Origin: Streptomyces peucetius
Lineage (GTDB): Bacteria > Actinomycetota > Actinomycetes > Streptomycetales > Streptomycetaceae
Direction: 5' to 3'
DNA: 64,000 nt
Assembly (NCBI RefSeq): GCF_025854275.1
Contig: NZ_CP107567.1
Coordinates: forward strand, 2,728,001-2,792,000
The notes beneath the pieces were generated by a model. The model ran no database searches. It was not told the DNA's origin and saw only the letters and a program-made list of their open reading frames with translations. Made by a program: the position numbers and the translations under genes. Shown one piece after another: positions 19,383 through 28,794 of the stretch; within the stretch, counting starts at the first letter, position 1, and each line of letters opens with the position of its first letter.

Positions 19383-20861
19383 TTAGCTGTGTGCGGCAGC
19401 AGGTTCGGCCGCCGGGGGCTCCGGCTGCGCCTCCTGGTCGCCGCCCCGGCCGGCGAGCCGCTCGCGCCAGTTGGCGAGCACCGCCGCGTCGGTCGGTGGA
19501 GTGGCCAGCGAGACGATCACGTAGGCCGCGAGGGAGGACAGCAGGCCGTAGTAGACGGGCTCATTGGCCAGGATCCCGTACCCGGCCATCAGGCCGATGA
19601 CCGCGCAGCCGCCGACGGCGACGGCGGCCAGCGCGCCGTGCACGGTGCCGCGCTTCCACAGCAGCCCGCCGAGGATCGGCACGAGAAGACCGCCGACGAG
19701 CAGGTTGTACGCGACCGTCAGGGCCTCGACGACGTTGTTGAGCGCGATGGCGATGCAGATGACGCCGATGCCCATGATCAGGATGAACGCGCGGTTGCCC
19801 TTCACCTCGTCCTGCTCGGGGCCCTTGTGCGCGAGGCCGCGCAGCCGCGACCAGATGTCGTTGTTGGCGACGGTGGCGCAGGCGATCAGCGCGCCGGACG
19901 ACGTGGACATCACGGCGGCGAGGGCGGCGGCGAGCACCAGGCCGCGCACGCCCATGGGGAGTTCGTCCTTGACGATGGTGGCGAAGGCGTCGTCGGCGTT
20001 GGCGAGGTTCGGGTAGAGGACCTTCGCCGCGGTGCCGATGACCGCGCCGGCGATGGCGTAGACGAGGCAGTACGTACCGGCGACGGTGCCGCCGTAGCGG
20101 GCGACCTTGTCGCTGCGGGCGGTGAACACCCGCTGCCAGATGTCCTGTCCGATCAGCATGCCGAAGGTGTAGATCAGCACATAGGTGAAGATCGTCTCAC
20201 CGCCGATGCCGAGCGGGGCGAAGTACTCGGTGGGCAGCGCGGCCTTCATCTCGCTGAACCCTCCGGCCTTGACGACCGCGATCGGAAGCAGGAGCAGCAG
20301 CACGCCGATCGTCTTGACGACGAACTGCACCATGTCGGTGAGGGTGATCGACCACATGCCGCCGAGCGTCGAGTACGCGACGACGATGGCGCCGCCGAGG
20401 ATGATCGAGAGGGTGCGGTTCAGGTCGAGGAGGACGTCGAAGATCGTGGCGTACGCGATGGTCGAGGTGACCGCGAGCATCAGGGTGTACGCCCACATCA
20501 CGACGCCGGAGATGACGCCGGCCCTGCCGCCGTAGCGCAGGTCCAGCATCTCGGAGACGGTGTAGACCTTCAGGCGGGCGATGCGCGCGGAGAAGAAGAC
20601 CGACAGCGCCAGGAGCCCGAGACCGATGGTGAAGACCATCCAGGCGCCCGACAGTCCGTACTTGTAGCCGAGGCCCACACCGCCGATCGTCGACGCGCCG
20701 CCGAGGACGATCGCGGCCATGGTCCCGGAGTACATCCAGGGGCCGAGGCGGCGGCCCGCGACCAGGAACTCGCTCTTGGACTTGGCGCGGCGCATGCCCC
20801 ACCAGCCCATGCCGAGCATGCCGGCCAGATAGACGACGATCACTGCGTAGTCGACAGCCAT
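19383..20861 (-). CDS. Sodium:solute symporter (SSS family)
   Basis: 492 residues with about 13 transmembrane segments, starting MAVDYAVIVVYLAGMLGMGWW. The start at 20861 is fixed by GGAAGGAAAG upstream. Family features include RRLGPWMYSGTMAAIVLGGAST near the N-terminus and long conserved hydrophobic repeats. It heads the operon symporter, ureohydrolase, TPP enzyme. It is divergent from a PucR-type regulator, whose family often senses purines, amino acids or polyamines. Import of a guanidino compound, polyamine or purine is inferred from the context only. Confidence 0.87.
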   Translation of the reverse strand: MAVDYAVIVVYLAGMLGMGWWGMRRAKSKSEFLVAGRRLGPWMYSGTMAAIVLGGASTIGGVGLGYKYGLSGAWMVFTIGLGLLALSVFFSARIARLKVYTVSEMLDLRYGGRAGVISGVVMWAYTLMLAVTSTIAYATIFDVLLDLNRTLSIILGGAIVVAYSTLGGMWSITLTDMVQFVVKTIGVLLLLLPIAVVKAGGFSEMKAALPTEYFAPLGIGGETIFTYVLIYTFGMLIGQDIWQRVFTARSDKVARYGGTVAGTYCLVYAIAGAVIGTAAKVLYPNLANADDAFATIVKDELPMGVRGLVLAAALAAVMSTSSGALIACATVANNDIWSRLRGLAHKGPEQDEVKGNRAFILIMGIGVICIAIALNNVVEALTVAYNLLVGGLLVPILGGLLWKRGTVHGALAAVAVGGCAVIGLMAGYGILANEPVYYGLLSSLAAYVIVSLATPPTDAAVLANWRERLAGRGGDQEAQPEPPAAEPAAAHS

Positions 20862-20993
20862 CGGCTTTCCTTCCGTCTCGTCCCCCGGAACAGTCCTTGG
20901 TCGCGCTGACGAGAGTCGACGGTAGGTGGCCGGAAAGCGTCGCTGAAGTGTACGTTTTATCCATTCTTCTCGCCGTCGATGGATGGAACGTCC
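20862..20993. promoter_or_regulatory. Divergent promoter region, symporter operon and PucR gene
   Basis: About 130 bp between divergent starts. An AT-rich patch, GTACGTTTTATCCATTCTTC, at about 20950-20970 is a likely -10 region and operator area. No exact palindrome is claimed. Confidence 0.4.
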
Positions 20994-22466
20994 ATGCCGG
21001 AGCCCGCATCGGCCCCACCCACCCCACCGGTCCCGCTGGCCGCACTCCTCGCCGACCAGGAGCTCGGACTGCGCCAGCTCGCGGGCCCGCCCGCCGCCGA
21101 GGGCGCGGTCGTCCACATGGTCCACACCTCGGAGATGGCCGACCCGTATCCCTATCTGCTCGGCGGCGAGCTGCTGCTCAGCGCGGGCGTGCTGCTGAAC
21201 GACGCCGACCGCTACGTCTCCCGCATCGTCCAGGCCGGCGCGGTGGCGCTCGGCTTCGGCGTGACGCCCGTATACGACACGGTTCCCGCGGAGCTGGTCG
21301 CGGCGTGCGAACGGCACGGGCTGGCGCTGCTGGAGGTGCCGCCCTCGACGACCTTCACCGCCGTCGCGCGAGCGGTGTGGCGGCTGATGGCGGAGGCCCG
21401 CCACCGTGAGCTGCGCCGGGTGACCCGGGCCCAGCAGGGCCTGGCCGCGGCGGCGGCCCGCCCGGACCCGGTACCGGCGGTGCTGCACCAGCTCGCGGTA
21501 CGGCTCGAGGGCTGGGCGGCACTGCTCGGCCCGGACGGGACGCAGCTCTACGCGGCGGGCCGCGAACCTGCGGCCGACGTGGTGACGGACCTGACCCGGC
21601 TGACGCGCGTGGTCAGCCCAGGCACGTCGCCGCGCCCCGCCCCGGCCTCCGCGACCGCAACGAACCCCGGCGCATCGCCGCGGCCCACCCCGGCCTCCGC
21701 GACGGACCGCGGGGCCGCGGGGCACCTCGCCGCGTACGCCCTCGGCGGCAGCCAGGGCCTCGTCCTCGGGCTCGCCACGCCCGCCCGCGAACCCGGCGAC
21801 CACACGGTCGCCGGCGTCGCCGTGGTACTCCTCTCCCTGCTCACCGCCGCACAGCAGGGCACGGACGCCTCCGGCCGGAGCGCGGCGCTGGTGCGGCTGC
21901 TCCTCGGCGCGGCACCCGGCGAGACGGCCCCGCTGCTGGGGCCGGGCCCATGGACCGTGGTCCACGCCCGCGGCGACCGCTCGCCCTTCGCGGCGGCCGC
22001 GCTCGGCGCGGCCCTCGGCAGCGCGCTCGTCGACCCGGACGCGGACGGCTCCGTACGGGTCCTCCTGCCGGCCGACCGGGAGGCGACGGCCCAGCCCGGC
22101 TGGACGCTCGGCGTCAGCGCCCCCGCCGGCCCCGACGAGCTCGCCACCGCCGACCTCCAGGCGGCCAGAGCCCTCCGCCACGCGGTCGCCACCCGCAAGG
22201 ACCTCGTCCACCACCGGGCCGCCGACCCCCTGTCCCTGGACGCCGCCCGCCGGCGCCTGGCGCCGCTCGCGGACTCCCCCGCGCTCGTCGAGACACTGCG
22301 TACCTGGCTCTCCCTGCACGGCAGCTGGGACCGCACCGCCAACGCGCTGGACGTCCACCGCAACACCGTCCGCCAGCGCATCGGCCGCTGCGCGGCACTG
22401 CTGGACGCGGACCTGGACGACGTGGACGTCCGGATGGAGCTGTGGTTCGCGCTGCGGCAGGAGTGA
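20994..22466 (+). CDS. PucR-family transcriptional regulator
   Basis: About 490 residues from MPEPASAPPTPP; GGATGGA seven bases before favours this start over the ATG at 20979. Layout: N-terminal PucR domain (LGLRQLAGP, MADPYPYLLGGELLLS, GFGVTPVYDTVPAELV), a central variable region, and a C-terminal HTH_30 domain (LHGSWDRTANALDVHRNTVR). A low-complexity stretch contains the motif SPRPxPASAT twice. It probably controls the divergent symporter/ureohydrolase/TPP operon. The last 33 bases of identity at its 3' end are repeated at 38931-38963, which marks this gene as the insertion point of the following island. Confidence 0.88.
   Translation: MPEPASAPPTPPVPLAALLADQELGLRQLAGPPAAEGAVVHMVHTSEMADPYPYLLGGELLLSAGVLLNDADRYVSRIVQAGAVALGFGVTPVYDTVPAELVAACERHGLALLEVPPSTTFTAVARAVWRLMAEARHRELRRVTRAQQGLAAAAARPDPVPAVLHQLAVRLEGWAALLGPDGTQLYAAGREPAADVVTDLTRLTRVVSPGTSPRPAPASATATNPGASPRPTPASATDRGAAGHLAAYALGGSQGLVLGLATPAREPGDHTVAGVAVVLLSLLTAAQQGTDASGRSAALVRLLLGAAPGETAPLLGPGPWTVVHARGDRSPFAAAALGAALGSALVDPDADGSVRVLLPADREATAQPGWTLGVSAPAGPDELATADLQAARALRHAVATRKDLVHHRAADPLSLDAARRRLAPLADSPALVETLRTWLSLHGSWDRTANALDVHRNTVRQRIGRCAALLDADLDDVDVRMELWFALRQE
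22427..22459. repeat. Left 33-bp direct repeat within the 3' end of pucR (attL-like)
   Basis: Bases 22427-22459 (starting CGTCCGGATGGAGCTGTGG) are identical, by eye, to 38931-38963. Here they encode VRMELWFALR near the PucR C-terminus, followed by QE and a TGA stop. Confidence 0.85.
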
Positions 22467-22713
22467 GGCGGCCCTGCGCCCGGCCCGCCGCGGCTCAGCG
22501 GCACAGGCGGAGGCGAGGGCCGGGGTGTCCCAGCAAAAGGGGCACGCCTCGGTGTTCCGTCCGTCCTCGACCGTGATCGTCTGGAGGACATCGGACGTCG
22601 CGCCTGCGAGGTTCGTCGGTCTACGCCCGGGTCAGCGCGGGGCATTTCACCGTGCGGGCCCACCCGCGCCTTCATCTGGCCCCTGCTGGATCTGGTCGCA
22701 GCACCGTCGGCGG

Positions 22714-23499
22714 CTACGCAATGCCCCCCATCCACATGCGCCGCCCCAGCTCGTCGAGTTCCGTCCTGCGCTCCTCGAATTCGGGAAGGGCCCGCCCGAG
22801 CAGCGCCCAGAAGTCCGGCCCGTGGCCATGGATCCTCACGTGGGCGAGCTCATGGGCGACGACGTAGTCCACCAGGTGCATGGGGAGCTGGAACAGCGGC
22901 CATCCGAGACTCATCCGTCCCTTCTCCCGGCTGTGCGGGCCTGGCCGGTAGCTGCCCCACCGTCCTCCGAGATCGGACACGTCCAGGGCGGGTTCGGACA
23001 CCCCCATGCGAGCCGCCCACGGCTGGAGGCGCCCGCCGGCCCACCGTCGGCCGGCCCGGCAGTACCAGGCGACGAGCGCCGCCCGGCCGAGCGCGGGATC
23101 GGCAGCCTGCGCCGCGCCCAGCACGAGCCGTCCGGCGACCAGCCGCACAGGGGCGTCCTCCGCGCGTTCCTCGTCGACGGTGAGCCGGTACGTGCGTCCG
23201 AGGTATCGGAAGATCTCGCCCTCCACGAGGCGCTTGGGTGGGGTGAGCGGACGGGTCCGTTCGCGGACGGCGAGTTTGTCCGTCACCCACGCCCGGTGCG
23301 CCCGGACGAAGTCCGCCGCGTCGGAGGCGGGGCGCCCCTGAGGTGTGTGCAGCGTGATCTCGGAGTCCAGCTCGACCGTGAGCGCGAACCGCTTGCGCCG
23401 GGAGCTGACACGCACGTCCAGCACCAGACCGTCGACGGCGAGCCGGTCGCCTTCTGTGAGGGCGACCGGCGAAGCGGAGTCGACGGTGGAGGTGGTCAT
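22714..23499 (-). CDS. YgjP/DUF45-type zinc metallopeptidase
   Basis: 261 residues from MTTSTVDSASPVAL. Zinc site HELAH in VAHELAHVRIHGHGPDFW near the C-terminus, with the third ligand likely the downstream His of HGHGPDFW. An N-terminal beta-rich part ends with the typical YLGRTYRLTV segment. This family (also described as WLM/SprT-like or M48-like) is frequently linked to type I restriction systems. It starts five bases after the hsdR stop, so it is part of the same transcript. A role in turnover of the restriction complex or of protein-DNA adducts is speculation. Confidence 0.82.
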   Translation of the reverse strand: MTTSTVDSASPVALTEGDRLAVDGLVLDVRVSSRRKRFALTVELDSEITLHTPQGRPASDAADFVRAHRAWVTDKLAVRERTRPLTPPKRLVEGEIFRYLGRTYRLTVDEERAEDAPVRLVAGRLVLGAAQAADPALGRAALVAWYCRAGRRWAGGRLQPWAARMGVSEPALDVSDLGGRWGSYRPGPHSREKGRMSLGWPLFQLPMHLVDYVVAHELAHVRIHGHGPDFWALLGRALPEFEERRTELDELGRRMWMGGIA

Positions 23500-23504
23500 T
23501 CCGC

Positions 23505-26500
23505 CTATTCTCCCCTCCTCCTCGCCCGGAACGGCCCAGGGTTGGCGTTGGCGTGGGCCGCGAGCCCCTGGGCGAGCGCCCTCAGCGCCCCCCAGTCCGA
23601 ACCGGCGGGCCGGACCCGTCCTTGGAGCAGCACCATCTCGATCCTGCCGGCGAGACGGGTGACGTCCTGCTCCTGGCGCTGGTAGGAGGTTTTCGTCATG
23701 GTCTCGGCCGCCGTGTCGCACACCGCTCCGACGACGGCCCGCAGATCGGCCTCGGTCGTATCCACGCCGGGGTTGTCGACCGTGTCCCGCTCCAGGAGGC
23801 GGTACACGACCTGTTCCAGAGGGGTGAGCCCTGCGAACCTCGGATCCTCCTCGCTCTGGCGGCGCGCTTCCTCGAAGAGCGGACCGAACTCCCGGATCTG
23901 ATCGTCGAAGCGGCCGGGCATCTCCCGAAGGATCTCCTCCAGCCGCTCCGAGAGCCGGGTGTACTTCTCCGGGTCCTCCCGCTTGACTCGCTCCTCCAGG
24001 TGGAAGCGCAGGGCGTGCCCCATCTCGGCGGCGGCCTCGCGGGCGGGCATGGCCCGCACACGCTCGTCGAAGAGGGGCGACGCCAGGGAGACAGGTGCGA
24101 TCACCTGGTCGATCTCCGGGCCCTCCAAGTGCTCGGCGATCAGCGAGCGGACCTTGCGGCCGATCCTGCGCATCGTGAAGCCACCGCCCGCCGTGTCCCG
24201 GTGGAGGGTGCGGATGCGCTTCTGCAACAGACCCCAGCGACGGGCCTCGGCCACATAGTCCAGGCCGCGCTCGTGCGGAAGCACCCGCTCCAGCGTGTTC
24301 AGGAACTCGTGCAGCACGCTGTCGAAGCCCGCGCGCACGGTCTCGTCGTCGAAGGCCAGGGCCGCGTTGCGTACGGCGGCGAAGTCGACAAGGTCCGCAT
24401 CGATAACGCCCGCGTGGTCGCGAAGATACCGGCGTACGTCGTCCGCCGCCGGTTCCAGGCTGTCGACCTCCGCGGACATGCTGAGCATGGTGTCGTCGAC
24501 GTCGGCCTTCTTGTACTCGGCGAGTGCATCGTCCAGGTGCTGGAAGACACCGTAGTAGTCGACGACGTAGCCGATCTCCTTGCCGCGCATCGGACGGTTC
24601 ACCCGGGCGACGGCCTGGAGCAGTTCCGCGTCCCGGATCGGACGGTCCAGGTAGAGCGACTGCTCGCGCGGGGCGTCGAAGCCGGTGAGCAGCATGGATT
24701 TGACGATGAGGAAGGCGATCGGGCTGTCGGGGTGCACGGGATCAGGCTCGGCGCCGGGCCGGTCCTGCTGGTCCACGCTCTCCGAGGACCAGGGATTGCC
24801 CCCGGCGGCCGCCGGAGCCTTGGGCTCGTTCACCGGAGTGTGGAAGGGTGTGGTGAGGACCCAGTCGGGCTCCGGAGGGAACGCCGGGAACGCCTGGTGG
24901 AAGCGCTCGATGTACGCGGCCTGCCTCACCGGGTCCGTCCAGTGGAGCCACTCGCGCCGCTTGCGCTCCGTGCCGGGCGAGACGACCGGCACGAAGTCGA
25001 TCCGGCGCAGCAGCGAACGGAACCGGTGCGCCTGGAAGAGGTACCGGGTCCGCCGGTCCATGTCCTCGACCGGTGTCCCGCTGACCGACTCCGGACGGAA
25101 CTCCGCCAACTCCGCCAGCAGCGCGTCGCGCGCGGCCCGCAGCGCGTGGTGGTACTCGACCGCCGCCTTCCGGCTGACGGCCGCGACCTGGGCCTTGAAG
25201 CCGCCGCTGGCCAGCACGGTGGTCACCCAGTGCTCCAGCATGTCCTCGGCCTTGGCGCGGATCATCGGCTTGGACTCGGCGACGTCCCGCTCGCTGGGCC
25301 ACCGGTTCAGGAGTGTGCGCTTCTCCTCGTCGCTGCGGTCGCGGATGAGGTCCTCGAAGCGACGGTCCAGGCCCTCCTGGTCGAGCACCGCCCCTTCGCC
25401 GGTGCGGCCCTCGTAGCGGATGCGGACGACCACCCCGTCGTTCTCGGCGTCCGCCATCCGGTACTCGTCCAGGAACTTCTGACCGGTACCGCCATGGAAG
25501 ATCCGGCGGGTGTCCTCGGCCTTCCCGGTCATGATCGGCGTGCCGGTGAAACCGATCTTCGCCGCGTTGGGGATCGCCTTGCGCAGGGCCGCATGCAGCA
25601 GGCTGGTGTGCGAGCGGTGCGCCTCGTCGACGAGGACGAGGATGTCGGGCGAGGTGTTGCACTCGGGGAAGTTCGGCACCGGCGGCAGCTTCGCCGCGCG
25701 CCGCTCCCGCCGGTTCTTCTCGGCCTCCTCGTACTCGGCGGCGAAGTCCCTCTCGTCGCCGTCCTCCTCCGGCTCGGCGGCGAAGGTGAAGCCACCGGCC
25801 CCGTACTTCTGAATCATCGCGAACACCACCCGCCTGCCGCCGTCCCGCAGCAGGCCTTCCATCTGGGCGGCGTTCTTCGCGGTCTCCACCTCGGACTCGC
25901 TCAAACGCAGGGTCTCCGCGAGCTGCCGCTGCAGCTGGGTCCGGTCGGTGACCACGACCACCATGAACTCGCTGAGCCGGTGGTGCAGATGCATCCGGCG
26001 GACGAGGAACGTCATGGTGAGGCTCTTGCCGGAGCCCTGGGTGTGCCAGATGACACCTCCGCGCTCGTCGTCGAGGACCGACCCGCCACGTGCCTTGCCG
26101 GTGAGCAGCTTGCGGACCGCCTTCTCGGCGGCCCGGTACTGCTGGTGCCGAGCGACGGCCTTGACCGTCCGCGCGCCGCCCGCCTCGGTCGGCACGGTCA
26201 TCGGCACGATGTAGTGCCGGACGACTCTGAGAAGCGCGTCCGGGCGCAGCGCGACACCGACCAGCTTGTGGCGCTCGTTGAGTTTGCTGGTCCCGTCGGG
26301 GAGTTCGGCGGCAAGCGTGGCCGGGTCCTCGGGTTCGACGCTGCGCCAGGGGTGGAAGTGGTCCGGGGTGGAGGTGATCGTGCCGAGGTGAGCGGTCTCC
26401 GCGGTGGCGGCGACGAGGAGCTGCACGGTGCGGAAGAGCTCCGGGACGCCGGCGGGCAGCGGCGACCCGTCGCCGTCCCGTTCACCGTCGTCGGGGAGGG

Positions 26501-27065
26501 GAGAGCCGGCGTAGTGCCGCAGGTCGACGACGGCGTCGTGGATCGGGTCGACGAGGTCGGGCCGCTTGCACTCGAAGGCGACGAGCGGAATACCGTTCAC
26601 GAAGAGGACGATGTCGAGGACCGACTCCTCACCGGACCGGTTCCGGACGCGGAGCTGGTCGACGACGGTGAACTCGTTGCGGTCGGCGCGCTCCTCGTGC
26701 CACTCGACGTACTGCACGGTGGCGGAGGGGCCGCCGTGCGCGGCGGACGGGCCGGGTAGCAGCAGGCCGCTGAGGAGGAGGTCGGTAGAGGCGAGGTTGG
26801 CCTTCTCGACGCCCTCGCCGAGGGAGACGGACGCCAGGGCGCTGACCGCGCGTCTGACGTCGTCCTTCTCGTCCATCCACGGCAGGCCGTCGGCGGCGCG
26901 GAGGTTGATCCGTCGCAGGGCCCTGGTGAGCTGATCGGCAAGGAACGGGGCGTCGGCGTCGAGCGTGCCGATGTCCGTGCCGGGGACGTGCTTCCAGCCC
27001 ATGGCCTTGAGCTGCGCGACGGTCGGCCGCTCCACCTCGTCCCGCTCGGACTGCATCGTCGCCAT
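23505..27065 (-). CDS. hsdR: Type I restriction enzyme, R subunit
   Basis: 1186 residues. The N-terminal endonuclease domain shows the PD-(D/E)XK end LVAFECKRPDLVDP near residue 165. The SF2 translocase has Walker A HTQGSGKSLTMTF and DEAH box LVDEAHRSHTS, followed by GFTGTPI; the later helicase motif region includes QAVARVNRPMRGK. A helical C-terminal part binds the methylase core. The enzyme cuts unmodified DNA far from the recognition site after ATP-driven translocation. Starts MATMQSERDEVERP (or three codons later). It is separated from hsdM/hsdS by about 7 kb that includes AIPR, XRE/DUF397 and two IS elements. Confidence 0.93.
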   Translation of the reverse strand: MATMQSERDEVERPTVAQLKAMGWKHVPGTDIGTLDADAPFLADQLTRALRRINLRAADGLPWMDEKDDVRRAVSALASVSLGEGVEKANLASTDLLLSGLLLPGPSAAHGGPSATVQYVEWHEERADRNEFTVVDQLRVRNRSGEESVLDIVLFVNGIPLVAFECKRPDLVDPIHDAVVDLRHYAGSPLPDDGERDGDGSPLPAGVPELFRTVQLLVAATAETAHLGTITSTPDHFHPWRSVEPEDPATLAAELPDGTSKLNERHKLVGVALRPDALLRVVRHYIVPMTVPTEAGGARTVKAVARHQQYRAAEKAVRKLLTGKARGGSVLDDERGGVIWHTQGSGKSLTMTFLVRRMHLHHRLSEFMVVVVTDRTQLQRQLAETLRLSESEVETAKNAAQMEGLLRDGGRRVVFAMIQKYGAGGFTFAAEPEEDGDERDFAAEYEEAEKNRRERRAAKLPPVPNFPECNTSPDILVLVDEAHRSHTSLLHAALRKAIPNAAKIGFTGTPIMTGKAEDTRRIFHGGTGQKFLDEYRMADAENDGVVVRIRYEGRTGEGAVLDQEGLDRRFEDLIRDRSDEEKRTLLNRWPSERDVAESKPMIRAKAEDMLEHWVTTVLASGGFKAQVAAVSRKAAVEYHHALRAARDALLAELAEFRPESVSGTPVEDMDRRTRYLFQAHRFRSLLRRIDFVPVVSPGTERKRREWLHWTDPVRQAAYIERFHQAFPAFPPEPDWVLTTPFHTPVNEPKAPAAAGGNPWSSESVDQQDRPGAEPDPVHPDSPIAFLIVKSMLLTGFDAPREQSLYLDRPIRDAELLQAVARVNRPMRGKEIGYVVDYYGVFQHLDDALAEYKKADVDDTMLSMSAEVDSLEPAADDVRRYLRDHAGVIDADLVDFAAVRNAALAFDDETVRAGFDSVLHEFLNTLERVLPHERGLDYVAEARRWGLLQKRIRTLHRDTAGGGFTMRRIGRKVRSLIAEHLEGPEIDQVIAPVSLASPLFDERVRAMPAREAAAEMGHALRFHLEERVKREDPEKYTRLSERLEEILREMPGRFDDQIREFGPLFEEARRQSEEDPRFAGLTPLEQVVYRLLERDTVDNPGVDTTEADLRAVVGAVCDTAAETMTKTSYQRQEQDVTRLAGRIEMVLLQGRVRPAGSDWGALRALAQGLAAHANANPGPFRARRRGE

Positions 27066-27165
27066 GTCCCCACGCCCCTCGCCCGCTCACCGCACCCGTG
27101 CAGGTGATCCATTCTGCGTGATGGGCCGGGAACGGGCGAGAGTTCAAGCCGGTTGCCTGCTGGGG

Positions 27166-27480
27166 CTATTGGGGGTGACCGGTGCCTGCGGGGGCGGGCT
27201 TCAGCCGCGCGCCCCTGCTTCGCGCGATGCGGTGCACCTCGCGCAGGGACTCCGCGAGGCGGGCGACGACGTATCGGAGCTGCTCGGGCGTCGCGGAGGG
27301 GTCGCGCAGCAGGTCCTCGACGTGGCCGAGAAGGTCGGTGGCCATGCCGAGCTGCACGCTCTCGATGTTGTCGGCGACGCGGGAGACGTAGCCCTCGCCG
27401 TCTGTGACGAGAAAGCAGGGCTTGCCCTCGGGTCCGCTCCAGGGGAGCAGACGGGTGGCTTCCGTCGTGTGCGGGTTCAT
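27166..27480 (-). CDS. Conserved small Streptomyces protein of unknown function
   Basis: 104 residues, MNPHTTEATRLLPWSGPEGKP, with a Leu-rich helical C-terminal half. Homologues typically sit next to XRE/DUF397 pairs in streptomycetes. Its ATG overlaps the stop of the preceding gene (ATGA), so both are co-translated. Part of a related gene survives as a fragment at 39583-39687 in this window. Function unknown. Confidence 0.7.
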   Translation of the reverse strand: MNPHTTEATRLLPWSGPEGKPCFLVTDGEGYVSRVADNIESVQLGMATDLLGHVEDLLRDPSATPEQLRYVVARLAESLREVHRIARSRGARLKPAPAGTGHPQ

Positions 27481-27806
27481 GCCGCGACCTCCCGTCCGTG
27501 GATGACGCGGGGGCCGACGTCGACGCCGTGCACGGCGAGCCAGAGGGCACGGCGGCGGCTGCGCTGCCAGCGGGCGTCGGCCTGGGTCTGGCGGCGCTCG
27601 TGGGCGAGGAGGTAGGGGCGCACGAGCGGGCTGTCCTCTCCCCGGAAGTACGGTTCGGGGGCGGGGGTCGGGGTGGGCTCGGTCTCAGGCTCGTGCGGGT
27701 GCTGTACGAGGGGGCAGCGGGCGCACGGCGGGCGGTGGCGTCCGGGCGGCGGTGGCCACAGGAGCCGCAGGAGCGGTTCCAGCAACTGGGCGATGCGGTG
27801 CAACAC
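27477..27806 (-). CDS. Small proline-rich protein of unknown function
   Basis: 109 residues from a GTG at 27806 with GGAG eight bases upstream. It begins LHRIAQLLEPLLRLLWPPPPG, then a CxxC pair (CARCP), a Pro/Thr/Glu linker and a basic C-terminal end with LAVHGVDVGPRVIHG. It overlaps the next gene by four bases. A recurrent companion of XRE/DUF397 loci in Streptomyces. An earlier start at 27926 is possible but has worse codon structure. Confidence 0.65.
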   Translation of the reverse strand: MLHRIAQLLEPLLRLLWPPPPGRHRPPCARCPLVQHPHEPETEPTPTPAPEPYFRGEDSPLVRPYLLAHERRQTQADARWQRSRRRALWLAVHGVDVGPRVIHGREVAA

Positions 27807-27921
27807 GTCTTCGTCTCCGTGCGTTGAGGGCCAGGCCCCTGGTCCGTTCGCGTCGGTCGCAGGGGTCTCGCGTGCTCGGCCCACCGGGTGTCCCCCAGGG
27901 GCTTCGCTCTGTAGTGATTCC

Positions 27922-27934
27922 CTCACAGCGTGAG
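27922..27934. promoter_or_regulatory. Inverted repeat, possible operator of the XRE gene
   Basis: CTCAC-AGC-GTGAG, a perfect 5-bp inverted repeat, 66 bp before the XRE start. A TACCCT at about 27946-27951 could be the -10 box. Autoregulation by the XRE protein is inferred. Confidence 0.35.
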
Positions 27935-27999
27935 ACCGGCATGGCTACCCTGAACAGGGGGTTCGAGGTGACAGAGCGTTTGTCGCAAAGGGGTTGACG

Positions 28000-28794
28000 A
28001 TGAGCAACGTCTACGGGGAGTGGCTGAAGGCGCAACGGGAGACCGCCGGCCTCACCCAGCAGGAGCTGGCCGACGTGGCGATCATGACGCGCTCCCACAT
28101 CGCCCACATCGAGGCGGGCCGCCGGATTCCGTCACAGGAGGACGCGCGGCGGCTAGACAGGGCGCTGAGCACGGGCGATGTGCTGCAGAGCTTCCTGCCG
28201 AAGCAGGACGTGGCGGTCGCGGACTACTTCGAGTCGGCGCTGGCACTCGAACAACAGGCGACGGTGATCCGCGAGTTCGCGTTGTCGTTCGTTCCGGGCA
28301 TCCTCCAGACGGAGAGGTACGCGCGTGCGGTTCTAAGCACGTCGTACCCTCCTGTGGGTGAAGCGGAATGTGACAGGCTCGTCGTCACACGCCTCCAGCG
28401 CGCGAAAGTGCTGGTGGACCCCGTGGCCCCCGTGGTGTGGGCGCTGATCGACGAGGCGGTGCTACGGCGGGTCGTAGGCAGCAGGGAGATCATGGCGGAG
28501 CAGATCACGCACATGGTCGGCCTGGTGGAGTCGAGGCGCGTACGGGTACACGTGCTGCCGTTCGGCGTCGGCGCCTACCAACTGCTCCAGGGCATGCTGA
28601 GCCTGATGTGGTTCGAGGACCAGCCACCTCTCGCATACTCGGAAGGGAACAGCGTGGGCACCGTCCATGACTCCCCCGTACTGGTCACCCGACTCCAAGG
28701 TGCCTACGATCTCGCACTGAGCGACGCGCTTCCGCTACGGGAATCTCTCGCCCTACTGAGGGCAACGGCAAAGGATTATGAAGATCGTGACTAA
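28000..28794 (+). CDS. XRE-family regulator with DUF5753 (Scr1-type)
   Basis: 264 residues; the ATG at 28000 has AAAGGGG eight bases upstream. The HTH_31 domain is at about 5-65 (LKAQRETAGLTQQELADVA, SHIAHIEAGRR). DUF5753 occupies the rest (LALEQQATVIREF, VPGILQTERYARAVL, and the C-terminal SLMWFEDQPPLAYSEG). These proteins always pair with a DUF397 protein, here overlapping by 17 bases. Such pairs regulate development or behave like toxin-antitoxin-type modules in Streptomyces (e.g. Scr1/Scr2, WhiJ-like). Confidence 0.9.
   Translation: MSNVYGEWLKAQRETAGLTQQELADVAIMTRSHIAHIEAGRRIPSQEDARRLDRALSTGDVLQSFLPKQDVAVADYFESALALEQQATVIREFALSFVPGILQTERYARAVLSTSYPPVGEAECDRLVVTRLQRAKVLVDPVAPVVWALIDEAVLRRVVGSREIMAEQITHMVGLVESRRVRVHVLPFGVGAYQLLQGMLSLMWFEDQPPLAYSEGNSVGTVHDSPVLVTRLQGAYDLALSDALPLRESLALLRATAKDYEDRD

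Noticed and set aside
22610..22720. The translation VYARVS at about 22620, the classical start motif of serine recombinases, near the left repeat of the island.
   Set aside because: The following residues show no recombinase similarity, and the frame has no start or family-like length. It is most likely a chance match in GC-rich DNA, so no integrase is claimed.
23553..26759. A 1068-codon open frame on the plus strand opposite hsdR.
   Set aside because: It is the antisense shadow of hsdR created by high-GC codon usage. No domain motifs and low-complexity composition.
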